Shown in pieces: positions 17,355 to 27,083 of a stretch of 64,000 bases of DNA. The notes beneath the pieces were generated by a model that was not told where the DNA came from, did no database searches, and worked only from the letters and a program-made list of their open reading frames with translations. The stretch comes from a bacterium (lineage in GTDB: Bacteria; JAMCPX01): positions 1 through 64,000 of the forward strand of contig JAJYLN010000004.1 in the NCBI GenBank assembly GCA_021787665.1, given 5' to 3'. Numbering within the stretch: the first letter of the stretch is position 1; the number at the start of each line of letters is the position of its first letter. Position numbers and translations under genes: made by a program.

Positions 17355-20009
17355 TTACGGCAATTGACCCAACGTATTGTCGAGTATAGTCAGTACATAG
17401 GTCGGGTTGTGGATACCGAGGCTGCCATCGCCGTTGACGAGCGCGTAGTTCCAACCTGACTCTACAATCGTCGTTGTTATCGGGTTGGCTGCATCGTTTA
17501 TCCAGAAAATAGGACCCGGCGTCCCGGTCGTTGCCGTTATCGCGCCGAGGGCAGCTGCCGGATAGGACACGCCGTTGTTGTCTATCAACAGGTAGCCCTG
17601 CTGCCCGTGCACCTCTGTAAACACGGCAGAGGTTATAGAGGCGCCTGTGACCTGCTGATTGCCGGCCCATACCGTATAGCTCCCTCCGCTTGCCGACATC
17701 GAGAAGCTGATAGCAGCGGCGACCTCGCCCCCAAGCTTTGTCTCGAGCTGGCTCAGCAGGCCGGCGACCTCCGTCTGCAGGCCGTCGCCTGTTACGCCAA
17801 CCCCATGGCAATTCTCGCATATCGAGCCTTTGTCCTGCGGATTGATCGTCCATACATGCATTGCTGAGCCATTCGGATTGTACGTCATGTGGCAGGTCAC
17901 ACAGGTATCGGCTATGTTCGCATGCTTGGACACATAGATTGTCGCGGTCCCTGTGATGCCGGTGAAGTAGGAGTTCTGCCCCATCAGGACGTCCGTCTGG
18001 GATGGTGTATGCGGTGCAACGTAAGGCGAGCCGTACGCGGTAAGCGACACCGAGTCGTTGTGCAGATTATTTCTGGTGTTGTGACACTGCATGCATACCG
18101 CACCTGCCCCCACAGACTGGACCGTAAAGCCTGCAGCGACCATGGTCGTGTCGTATACCCTCAACTGGTCAGGATTGGTCGCATCGTGCGGGTCGTGGCA
18201 CGCCTGGCACGTTTGCGGCTGAACCTGTGAGACGGTAAGGCCGAGCGCCGCAAGCTGGGCCGTACTCATAGTCCCAAAGCCCAGCACGTTCGTCGCGCCG
18301 GTAATCCCATGCGCCACGACCTGATCGACGTATGAGCCGAACCCCTGTGCAGAGTGGCACCTGCCGCAGTGTGCCGCGTTCGTACCCATGCCCTGTATAG
18401 TTCCTTCGCTCATGGAAAGCTGGAGATTTGCATGCGGAGAGCTCACCCAGTCGGGTCCCTGGCCGTCATGACACTGATAGCAGACGCCGGACCTCCAGTT
18501 CACCCTCTCGAGCAGATCCTGCGGAGAGCTGCCGTGTGCATAAGAATGGCTCGGCCCGTGACAGTTCTCGCACTGGATATTGGCGAGCGCCGAGACGGTT
18601 GGATACTGCGCTTCCATGTTCGTCCAGTTCGTTGTCTGGAGCACATTCGGGAACGCCCACCCGAAGGCCTTCATCTCATCGTTGAACCCGTTGTTACTCG
18701 AAGGCGCACCCTGGTCATAGCCGAGCGTATGACAGCTCAGGCATACCTCGTTCGTGACCTGGTCAAGGGGCATGCTATCGAAAGGAGGCGCATCGATGGG
18801 CTCATACCCGTTCGGCCCTAAGGTCCCGTCCCCAAATACTCCGCTGATCCCCCGGGTAAACATAGACGCATGGGCCGTCTGCGACCACGGCGCAAAGTTC
18901 CCGGTCAGACTCCCGTCGTGACATCCGACACAGTTGCTGTACCCCCCCGCCACTGGCTGCCCCACGCCGTCCCACGTCCCGGCCACAATTGTAAAGGTAT
19001 CCCCGGAGGTCGTCTCGGTCACATCGTATACGCCGTACACATCCGGGGTAAACATTACCACCATCGTCGGCGGCGTCGACGCGACGGTCGAGAGCACGGC
19101 ACTCGAGCCCGATGGCCTCCCCAGCACCACGTGCGGCGTGGCCTCCACGAAGTTCAGATACACCGGAACCCCGATCGCCACATTCTGGATGCCCGACTGT
19201 TTGCTCGCAGACCGTACCATGATCGAAGAGGACGCCTGTGCGCCTGCCGGGTTCGTTACATACAGAATCAGCCTGTACAGCCCGACCTCATACGGGGCTA
19301 TCGGTACGATGCCGTCCCTTTGCACCTCGGGCGTGAGCTGTGTCAGGATCGGGTCTGTCGTGAAGGTAACCGACGCCGTATTCGCTCCGGCTATCTGCGT
19401 CTCCACGGGGTATGTCCCGCTTCCGTACTGCGGGTACGACTGCACGGTCCAGGTGTAGGTGAGTGCAGATACTGGATAGTTCGGGTCACTCACATTCGCG
19501 GTCACCTGCACCGTCGCCCCATAGCCGACGTTATATATACCGGTATCGAGGCTATCCACATAATAGCTGCCCGGCCATGTAATGAGGGACGAGGACACCG
19601 GTGAGGCCGTTAAAGACAATAGCGTCGTCGCTGTCACGCCCGCAACAACCGATATGAAGCCCGATGTCAACTGACTGTACCCGGACGCGCTTACGATCAC
19701 CTCGTACGGGCCTATCGGTATGTTCGTGAAGGTAAAATCGCCGTTTGTATCGGTCGATACATTCGATGTAACCGCCGGGTTCAATGCTACCGTAGCACCT
19801 ACGATAGGGCTCTGCGTAGCGCTGTTTACAACAGTACCGGACAGGCTGCTGGTACTGATGCCAGACGCACCATTCGTGCCATTGGTACCATTGGTGCCGT
19901 TGATACCGTCCGTGCCATTGCTCCCGTTCTTCCCGCTGCTACACCCGACGACCATAACTAAGGCGAGTGCGAAGAAACTTAAAAATTTAACGAACCTTTT
20001 TATACCCAT
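17355..20009 (-). CDS. multiheme c-type cytochrome lipoprotein (9 CxxCH), paralog of 4740..7319
   Basis: Lipobox VMVVGC; collagen-like NGTNGTNGTNG; carboxypeptidase-regulatory-like domain; CVGCH, CLSCH, CENCH, CYQCH, CGRCH, CQACH, CMQCH, CVTCH, CENCH. Confidence 0.93.
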   Translation of the reverse strand: MGIKRFVKFLSFFALALVMVVGCSSGKNGSNGTDGINGTNGTNGTNGASGISTSSLSGTVVNSATQSPIVGATVALNPAVTSNVSTDTNGDFTFTNIPIGPYEVIVSASGYSQLTSGFISVVAGVTATTLLSLTASPVSSSLITWPGSYYVDSLDTGIYNVGYGATVQVTANVSDPNYPVSALTYTWTVQSYPQYGSGTYPVETQIAGANTASVTFTTDPILTQLTPEVQRDGIVPIAPYEVGLYRLILYVTNPAGAQASSSIMVRSASKQSGIQNVAIGVPVYLNFVEATPHVVLGRPSGSSAVLSTVASTPPTMVVMFTPDVYGVYDVTETTSGDTFTIVAGTWDGVGQPVAGGYSNCVGCHDGSLTGNFAPWSQTAHASMFTRGISGVFGDGTLGPNGYEPIDAPPFDSMPLDQVTNEVCLSCHTLGYDQGAPSSNNGFNDEMKAFGWAFPNVLQTTNWTNMEAQYPTVSALANIQCENCHGPSHSYAHGSSPQDLLERVNWRSGVCYQCHDGQGPDWVSSPHANLQLSMSEGTIQGMGTNAAHCGRCHSAQGFGSYVDQVVAHGITGATNVLGFGTMSTAQLAALGLTVSQVQPQTCQACHDPHDATNPDQLRVYDTTMVAAGFTVQSVGAGAVCMQCHNTRNNLHNDSVSLTAYGSPYVAPHTPSQTDVLMGQNSYFTGITGTATIYVSKHANIADTCVTCHMTYNPNGSAMHVWTINPQDKGSICENCHGVGVTGDGLQTEVAGLLSQLETKLGGEVAAAISFSMSASGGSYTVWAGNQQVTGASITSAVFTEVHGQQGYLLIDNNGVSYPAAALGAITATTGTPGPIFWINDAANPITTTIVESGWNYALVNGDGSLGIHNPTYVLTILDNTLGQLP

Positions 20010-20055
20010 AAGCCCTTTTCCTCCTTTACCATTTATTGTCGAGAAACGAGAGCTG

Positions 20056-20069
20056 GCAATTTTCATACC
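20056..20069 (-). promoter_or_regulatory. candidate sigma54 promoter for the cytochrome at 17355..20009
   Basis: Minus strand CTGGTATGAAAATTGCC: TGG, TTGC, GG-N10-GC; predicted TSS about 20044. Confidence 0.5.
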
Positions 20070-20345
20070 AGTATCCGAGCTTATTTTGTATTTTAAAACC
20101 TATTAATTTTTATTAGGAAAACGAGCCTTTGTTTTTACGTCTTCTTCAACCAGGGGGAAAAATGACTTCCGTTGCGCGAAATGACACAATAGCTGGGTGA
20201 AATCACGCAATGCGATCTTCTCTGTCTCGAAAAAGCGGGTCCGACCTGCACCAGGATTTCTTTTTTCCTGAAATGTACTTTTGGCGGGCATGGATTATCT
20301 TTAACTAAAGACCTCTATCTTTTAGAAAGGGAGAAGGTGTTTCCT

Positions 20346-20807
20346 ATGGAAGAAAAACGGGTAAGCGAATCGGAAATTGCATTAAGTCAGCTCATGCAGC
20401 CTGAGAACGCGAACAACCTCGGCAACATCCATGGCGGGGTACTGATGAAGCTTATAGACGAGGCGGGGGCCATGTGCGCGACGAGGCACGCGAGGGCACC
20501 GGCTGTTACGGTTGCGGTGGACTCGCTGACCTTCCTCGAGCCCGTGCACATAGGCGACCTTGTCACGTTCAGCGCGAGGCTGACCTACGTGGGACACACG
20601 TCCATGGAAACAGAGGTGATTGTCCAGGCAGAGGAGATCCTGACAGGCAGGAGGAGGATAACGAACAGGGCGTACGTCGTGTACGTGGCTCTGAGCGGCG
20701 AGGGACGTCCTGTGGCTGTCCCTCACCTGATCCTCGGGACGGACGAAGAGCGCACACGCTGGGAAGAAGGGAAAAGACGTCAGCAGGCTCGGCTCGCAAA
20801 CAGGTAA
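20346..20807 (+). CDS. acyl-CoA thioesterase (hotdog fold, YciA/BFIT-like)
   Basis: MEEKRVSESEIALSQLMQPENANNLGNIHGGVLMKLIDEAGAMCATRHAR... Confidence 0.9.
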   Translation: MEEKRVSESEIALSQLMQPENANNLGNIHGGVLMKLIDEAGAMCATRHARAPAVTVAVDSLTFLEPVHIGDLVTFSARLTYVGHTSMETEVIVQAEEILTGRRRITNRAYVVYVALSGEGRPVAVPHLILGTDEERTRWEEGKRRQQARLANR

Positions 20808-21079
20808 GAGACGTCGTCGGGACCCGGTTCTACAGCATGATTACTGAAGAGTGCAAGGTATCTCGCATCATAGACCGCCCTGCACCTGCGGCACTCGGCT
20901 TTCCCAACAATGCACAGACCGCAGGATAACTTTTCTCATGGTCTTCTTCTTTTTGAAGTTTTCTGATAATCATAAGGAGACGATAGTCCGCGGCAATAAA
21001 GAACCAAGGACGTGTTCTTTTTGCCGGACCGACCTATTGCCATAGCACCCAAAATGCGCTTTATTGGGACTATACTGCT

Positions 21080-21156
21080 GTGCCTGTAGCTCAGGTGGAT
21101 AGAGCAACAGCCTTCTAAGCTGTGGGTCGCGCGTTCGAATCGCGCCAGGCACACCA
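21080..21156 (+). tRNA. tRNA-Arg (anticodon TCT), CCA encoded
   Basis: GTGCCTGTAGCTCAGGTGGATAGAGCAACAGCCTTCTAAGCTGTGGGTCGCGCGTTCGAATCGCGCCAGGCACACCA. Confidence 0.95.
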
Positions 21157-21391
21157 TGCTTTGATAGAGAAGAGGGGCTGGGGTGCAAAGAAAACTATAC
21201 CATCGCCGACGGTCCGCCATATCTTCAACGCGCTCTTTATAGGACCATACTTCTGCGTCCTATAGAAGATGGGCAACGCATAGGCCGTAGCCTGAGAGTA
21301 TCCGCTGTCCCCCTCTCATATCCCGGTCGTCAGCATCGCAGCGGCCCTGAGCGTGGCGACGGAGAGCGCCGATGAGACCTGCAACTCTCCT

Positions 21392-24300
21392 TTAGAGTGT
21401 TACCCCAAGGCTGCTGGTACTGCCGCTCAACAAATTGACCAGCATATCGACGATGGCAACGTATTGGTTCATCAGCGGGTTCGTCATACCGGTCGTCGCA
21501 TAACTTATGGTACCACATGGTGCGCTACCGTTCGCGACGGTGCCGAGCATCTGGCTGAACTTGTTACCCCAGTTGAACTTTCCTACCGTGAGAAGTCCTC
21601 CGAAGCTCGGGTCAGGGAAGAACAGGTAGCTGTCGTTCGGCAGTGCGATGACAAGGCTAAACATCCCGGGCTGGCCGATCAAGGCGCCCGGCAGGGTGAA
21701 CACAAAAGGCTCGGGTGTATCGACCTGCTGGCTGTTCGGCCAGAAATGGTACCGCGGGAAGAAGGGAGTCCCCACCGGGAGATCGAGCGGGGCCAACAGT
21801 GCGCTGAGCGGTGAGAGGGCTATGGGCGTCAATTGGCCGTTCATGCCCACGTACATCAGGTCCTCGAAATTCCCGTCCCACCCGTCATAGACGCTGTCCT
21901 TTTCTCCGCAAGTAGTGTCGGAGAAATATTGGGGAGCTGCCGGCAGGGGCCACGGCAGCGGATTCGTTGCAAGGTCCCTGCACGGTACGTTGTTCCCGTA
22001 CGGGTCCGGATCGTTCGTCGGATCATAGCCAAGCTCGAGATTGTCGGCAACCCTGTCTGTCCCGGTGTCGCTATATGCCGTGATCGCCTGGCCGGACCAG
22101 TCGAGCGCCGTGGTCGCCATGGTAAAGGAGGGGAATGCCTGCTCTTCGTCAGCCTGGCTTATAAAATCGCCCGCATTATGGTACCTGCCGTCACCATAGA
22201 TATTGATAAAACAGGGTGCATTGGACGCCGTGGCATCGCATACAGCGGTACCTGCATGCCATTGGTGATCGCCGCTGTCCTGATACCATTCGCCCCCATA
22301 CGACTTCGATGTCGGGTCACCGGTACAACCATCGCACGTGCCGTTCACCAGACTCGCTGTCGATGTCCAGTATCCAGCGCCGCCGTTCTCCGTACCCGGC
22401 ACATGCACAAAACCGTCCGCAAAAGGCTCCGGTGCCACGTCGGCGTCCGTACCAACGAGCGGAGAATTTGCCTGATAATAAAGGGGTGCCAGTGACTTGA
22501 GATCGCCCGGCGGGTTGCTAAAGAACGCCCCCAGGTCGATGGACGGAAGTGTCGGCAATACCGTATACGCACCGCCGGGAGAATCCAATGCGATGGCCAA
22601 TGCAGGCACCAGTGCGCTCAGGCTGTTGTGCGGACTCATGTGGATCATCGGGACCAGCCTCCGGACCAGGCCTGATACGGCCAGTGCGATGTCCAAAGGG
22701 TGCTGACCATTGGAATCTGTTATGCTTGCATTGAGTTCGTCCCCCATCGTCTTGAAATCGCTCAGGTAGATAAGCTTTGATATCGGGGGGATGGCCCGAA
22801 GATTTATGGGCCCGAGCGGCATACCATTGCCCGGCAAGGATAGTCCCTGCACAAACACGAGCTTGCTTATAAGCTGGCCTGCTTCTTTTTGATTGAGGCC
22901 CTTTAGCAGGGTCCCAACGAGCTGGAGCTCCGGATTCGAGGCGAGACTTGGGCTGATAGCCGGCAAGAGCTTCACGACGATAACGACCAGCTGTCCCAGT
23001 ATGTCCGAGCCCCAGGGCTCTCCTGCATCGTAATGTCCGTTGTCCTCCTCGCCCGCAGGGTTGTAGGTCGGGTCATACACATCCGCCTTGGGATCCGGCC
23101 CTCTGTATCCGTGTTCAAGCTGGTCCGGCGTATTGTCCGTTCCCCAGTCATAGAACGGCTTTTCTGAGCCGTACATGCCGCTGCCGGATGCCATGGTAGG
23201 CGGAGTGCCGGAGAGCTCGCTCGGTATTTCTCCCGCAACGAGGTAGGGAAGGTTCGGCGGGAATGCATCGAACATCTTCGGGTCGGGGTCGCAGCTCGGA
23301 TTATAGCCGGTCTCCTGATAGTCAAAAAGCCCGTCGTACCCGGTGTCCTGAGGTCCGAGCAGTGCTGATACCCCTGTCATACCCATGACAGCGGTATTCC
23401 TCGCTTCCCAGGAAGGATACCCACCAGGTCCGGTGCCATTGTCCTCCCCTGCCTCACGTATATGGTCGTTCTCCGTGCAGTTACTGGTACCGGTACACCT
23501 ATATTGGCCCGTCGAGCCCCACGGATTCGAGTAGCGTTGCTCGTCGTCCTGCGCCGGGTCAAGATTGTACTGGGAGATCGTTGTTGTAAAACCGGGGAAT
23601 TGTGAGCGCGGTATGGACCACGAAGGCACGGTAAGCGTCATTGCCAATCCCCCAAGCGACAATGATACTGCATTCGTGGGGATGCACTCGGGCCTCCAGT
23701 CGGGGCACGTACCGTTGTCATAGTAGTTCATGAACACATGGTTCGAATTGTCACCAGTCCTTGCCATGATAACGACCATGCTGTTCGAGAAGGCCTTCGC
23801 TGCATCGGCAAGCAGGGCCTGTGCGTCGGCAAGGGTCTGTGCTCCATTCTGTGCGAGTGTGCCGAAATTGGGGTCGAGCAGGGGGTTCTGCACGGTGCAG
23901 CCTGTCTCGGTCAACCCTATGATGGTATTGGCAAGCACGTTGAGCACACCGTTATAGGCGAACAGTAGTTTGAGGCCGCCCTGAAGCCCCTCGAACATGC
24001 TCAAAAGGAGATCCACCTCTCCGAGGTCGTATGCGCCGGACATGTCCAGTCCCAGACTCTGGCCTTTCATAGAGCTTGAAAGGAGCCCCATGTCGCTCAA
24101 TATCACGAGCTCCGCGCTGTTTATGGTAAAGGTAAAGCCGCTGAACTGCGTAACGGCCTTCAGGTTGGTCACGATGGGAGAGAGCATGTTGTCTATGACC
24201 GGACCGAGGAGGTTTTGATAGGGGCTAAGATCTATGGGCTGGCACGAGGAAGTCGCTGCCCCTCCCGTCAGCGAGCTGAGCATATTGGAGCCTATCAACC

Positions 24301-24589
24301 CGGAAATGGTCGAAAGGTCGTTCCATATGCCTATCATCGCAAGACCGAAGTTGGCGTGCGACGCGACAAACGAATAGTGCTGATCGTTCTGGTGTATGTT
24401 GTTCAACGCATCCGAGTATAACGACTGCGCCTGCGCCCTTGACCCTCCGTCATCCAGGCCGCCGTTGATGATTATACTGTCCGCGTTCAGAGTGTTTTTA
24501 TACGGATCTATCTTGCTCGTGGAGCATTGAGATAATGAAAGACCCAGTAAGGCGAATACAATAGCCAGTAAAAGATTCTTTCTCCTCAT
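21392..24589 (-). CDS. large lipoprotein of unknown function with Asp-rich calcium-binding-like repeats
   Basis: Lipobox LSLSQC; DTGYDGLFDYQETGYNPSCDPDP, DNTPDQLEHGYRGPDP, DTGTDRVADNLELGYDPTNDPDP; TTGACT-N17-TATGAC and SD GGAGG upstream. Confidence 0.8.
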   Translation of the reverse strand: MRRKNLLLAIVFALLGLSLSQCSTSKIDPYKNTLNADSIIINGGLDDGGSRAQAQSLYSDALNNIHQNDQHYSFVASHANFGLAMIGIWNDLSTISGLIGSNMLSSLTGGAATSSCQPIDLSPYQNLLGPVIDNMLSPIVTNLKAVTQFSGFTFTINSAELVILSDMGLLSSSMKGQSLGLDMSGAYDLGEVDLLLSMFEGLQGGLKLLFAYNGVLNVLANTIIGLTETGCTVQNPLLDPNFGTLAQNGAQTLADAQALLADAAKAFSNSMVVIMARTGDNSNHVFMNYYDNGTCPDWRPECIPTNAVSLSLGGLAMTLTVPSWSIPRSQFPGFTTTISQYNLDPAQDDEQRYSNPWGSTGQYRCTGTSNCTENDHIREAGEDNGTGPGGYPSWEARNTAVMGMTGVSALLGPQDTGYDGLFDYQETGYNPSCDPDPKMFDAFPPNLPYLVAGEIPSELSGTPPTMASGSGMYGSEKPFYDWGTDNTPDQLEHGYRGPDPKADVYDPTYNPAGEEDNGHYDAGEPWGSDILGQLVVIVVKLLPAISPSLASNPELQLVGTLLKGLNQKEAGQLISKLVFVQGLSLPGNGMPLGPINLRAIPPISKLIYLSDFKTMGDELNASITDSNGQHPLDIALAVSGLVRRLVPMIHMSPHNSLSALVPALAIALDSPGGAYTVLPTLPSIDLGAFFSNPPGDLKSLAPLYYQANSPLVGTDADVAPEPFADGFVHVPGTENGGAGYWTSTASLVNGTCDGCTGDPTSKSYGGEWYQDSGDHQWHAGTAVCDATASNAPCFINIYGDGRYHNAGDFISQADEEQAFPSFTMATTALDWSGQAITAYSDTGTDRVADNLELGYDPTNDPDPYGNNVPCRDLATNPLPWPLPAAPQYFSDTTCGEKDSVYDGWDGNFEDLMYVGMNGQLTPIALSPLSALLAPLDLPVGTPFFPRYHFWPNSQQVDTPEPFVFTLPGALIGQPGMFSLVIALPNDSYLFFPDPSFGGLLTVGKFNWGNKFSQMLGTVANGSAPCGTISYATTGMTNPLMNQYVAIVDMLVNLLSGSTSSLGVTL

Positions 24590-24718
24590 CAACCACCTCC
24601 ATTATATTGGGGTCATAGTTGAATTCATCCGCATAGTCAAGTTTTTAATGAAAACGCAGCAGCGAATATCCCCGCGACATTATTGACAAACCGTGAGGAT
24701 TATGGTACGATGGCAGCG

Positions 24719-25663
24719 ATGGTGAAAAGGTATAGATTATTTTATAAAATGATAGCACTCGTCACTACGATCGTATTCGTCCCCGCAGTGTTTGCCGGGA
24801 ACGTCGCTATCATAAAGACCCGCAACCTTGCCCCTTACAACGAGGCCATCACAGGGTTTACGATCAACTGCAGCTCCCTGAAGACCAAAGAGTACGATAT
24901 GGAGGTAGACCAGGCGCGCGGGGAGGAGATCGCAGGCAAGATAAATGCGAGCAAGCCCTCCGTGGTGCTTGCGGTCGGTAACCCTGCCGCCCAAATAGCG
25001 AAACTCTACATAGACAAGTCGATCCCGGTCGTATTCATCATGGTACAGGATCCGGAGAAGATAGGGCTGCAGGGTATCGATAACATCACGGGCATATCCA
25101 TGGACATCCCGATTGAGACACAGTTGAGGGCGCTGAAGGCACTCGTCCCTTCCGTAACGAAGGTCGGCGCGCTCTACAATCCGAAAAACAGCGCCGGCGA
25201 CATTCGGGAGGCAATGAAGATATCGAGCCAGCTCGGCTTCAGAATCATAGCAGCAAAGGTGGATACCCCCAACGATGTCTCCAGGGCCCTGCGCGCCTTC
25301 GCAGAGGGCATAGACGCTTACTGGATGCTCCCGGACAGGACGGTCATGCAGGCATTCGCTACCATCCTTACCTATACGAACGAGAAAAAGATACCTTTCC
25401 TCGCACCGCTGAAGATCATGGTCGACAAGGGCGCGCTCGTGTCACTCGCGGCCAATTATGCAAACATAGGGAGCCAAGGGTGTGGTGTAGTGAACCAGGT
25501 GATTGCCGGCACAAAGCCCTCCCAAATCCCGATCTCCCCTCCCCGAGGACTGGAGCTCACGGTCAACCTCACGGCTGCCAAGACACTCGGACTGCAAAGC
25601 ATCGCAACAAACGCCATGACTTTCGGAGGTTCGGAAGGCTACAAGATAAGCGTGTCACAGTAA
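24719..25663 (+). CDS. ABC transporter substrate-binding protein (ABC_sub_bind family)
   Basis: Signal peptide MVKRYRLFYKMIALVTTIVFVPAVFA; AVGNPAAQIAKLYIDKSIPVVFIMVQDPEKIGL; ATG at 24710 or 24719 (the TTG in the ORF track is part of a TTGACA box). Confidence 0.82.
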   Translation: MVKRYRLFYKMIALVTTIVFVPAVFAGNVAIIKTRNLAPYNEAITGFTINCSSLKTKEYDMEVDQARGEEIAGKINASKPSVVLAVGNPAAQIAKLYIDKSIPVVFIMVQDPEKIGLQGIDNITGISMDIPIETQLRALKALVPSVTKVGALYNPKNSAGDIREAMKISSQLGFRIIAAKVDTPNDVSRALRAFAEGIDAYWMLPDRTVMQAFATILTYTNEKKIPFLAPLKIMVDKGALVSLAANYANIGSQGCGVVNQVIAGTKPSQIPISPPRGLELTVNLTAAKTLGLQSIATNAMTFGGSEGYKISVSQ

Positions 25664-25664
25664 C

Positions 25665-27083
25665 GTGGAGACCCTTATTAAATTCGGCACATCGGGATTC
25701 AGAGGCGTTATTGCCGATACGTTCACGTTCAAAACACTTATCGCCACGATACACGCCATTGCCGATTATGTACACGCCCACCCGGTCAACACCCCTCCGA
25801 AGATCATGGTCGGCTACGACCCGAGGTTCATGGGCGACGTGTTCGCAGCGAAAGTGGCGGAAGTACTCAACACCCTGGGCATCGACGTGCTCCTGACAGA
25901 CCGTGACACGCCGACCCCTGTCATTGCGTTCTACGTGATCGAGCACAGGCTCGACGGCGCCATAAACATCACCGCGAGTCATAACCCCCCGCTCTACACC
26001 GGCATAAAGTTCACGCCCTCATGGGGCGGACCCGCCCTGCTGGAAGAAACGAAACAGATTGAGGCACGGGCGAACCATTACCTCGAGAGCAGCCTTTTCC
26101 GGCAGAAGACCGCACAGAGAGGTACCACCGACACCATAGATCCGTTGCCCGAATACATTGGCGCGCTCGAGGAGAGGGTTGACTTCAAGGCGATCACAAA
26201 GGCAAATCTGAAGGTGGCCATCGACCCGATGCACGGGGCAGGCAGGGGATACCTCGCCTCTCTATGCGATCGCAAGAGGATAACGTATACGTCCATCCAC
26301 CAGGATAAAGATCCCTACTTCGGAGGCCGTGTCCCGGACCCGGAGGGGGCAAATCTCGGCGAACTGAAAAAGATCATGGAGGACGATACCACGATAGCGC
26401 TCGGCATGGCCACGGATGGCGATGCGGACAGGTTCGGTATCGTCGACCGTGGCGGCAGGCCCGTACTCCCGGGATACGTGCTTGCGGTCCTGTCAGAATA
26501 CCTGCTGACGGCCCGCGCCTTCAAAGGCGGCATCGCACGATCGATCGCCACAACGCACCTCATCGACAGGATAGCGCGCCAGCATGGGAGAGAGGTCTAT
26601 GAGACGCCCGTGGGCTTCAAGCACATTGGCAAGCTCCTGTCCCAGGGAAAGGTCTTCTTCGGGGGGGAAGAAAGCGGAGGGCTCTCCATCACCGGCCACG
26701 TACCGGAAAAGGACGGCATTATCGCAGGCCTGCTCGTGCTCGAGGCGGTGGCAGCAACAAACAAATCGGTCAGTTTTTTGCTCGAGGACGTCTACAAGAT
26801 GGTCGGTACCCTGTACCATGAGAGGCTGGACCTTCAGCTCGATGACGGGATGCTCATCAGGGCGAAGGAATTGATAACGACGCCCTCCATGCTTATCACT
26901 ATGTTCAAGCCTCTCAGTATCGACAGGACGGACGGACTCAGGCTGCTGCTCGAAGGGGGCTCGTGGATAATGCTCAGGCTGTCCGGAACCGAGCCTGCAC
27001 TGAGGATATACGCGGAAGGCAGGCAGCAGACCGAGACCGAGCGGTACCTGTCGATGGTAAGGAGCGCACTCGGCCATGCTTGA
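25665..27083 (+). CDS. phosphoglucomutase/phosphomannomutase family protein (GTG start)
   Basis: FGTSGFRGV, TASHNPP active-site motif, GDADRFG metal loop. Confidence 0.93.
   Translation: METLIKFGTSGFRGVIADTFTFKTLIATIHAIADYVHAHPVNTPPKIMVGYDPRFMGDVFAAKVAEVLNTLGIDVLLTDRDTPTPVIAFYVIEHRLDGAINITASHNPPLYTGIKFTPSWGGPALLEETKQIEARANHYLESSLFRQKTAQRGTTDTIDPLPEYIGALEERVDFKAITKANLKVAIDPMHGAGRGYLASLCDRKRITYTSIHQDKDPYFGGRVPDPEGANLGELKKIMEDDTTIALGMATDGDADRFGIVDRGGRPVLPGYVLAVLSEYLLTARAFKGGIARSIATTHLIDRIARQHGREVYETPVGFKHIGKLLSQGKVFFGGEESGGLSITGHVPEKDGIIAGLLVLEAVAATNKSVSFLLEDVYKMVGTLYHERLDLQLDDGMLIRAKELITTPSMLITMFKPLSIDRTDGLRLLLEGGSWIMLRLSGTEPALRIYAEGRQQTETERYLSMVRSALGHA

Noticed and set aside
19840-19925. Tandem NGTNGT-coding DNA as a CRISPR or satellite repeat
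   Set aside because: It is the in-frame collagen-like Gly-Thr-Asn repeat of the cytochrome; no spacers.
21060-21080. TATACT as the -10 box of tRNA-Arg
   Set aside because: Ends only 3 bp before the mature 5' end and no -35 box at the right spacing.
21238-21264. TATAGGAC-N11-GTCCTATA hairpin downstream of tRNA-Arg
   Set aside because: Short stem, no U-tract, no obvious gene context; likely chance.
24683-24709. TTG start of the substrate-binding protein in the ORF track
   Set aside because: The TTG belongs to a TTGACA -35 box; a signal peptide begins at the internal ATG.
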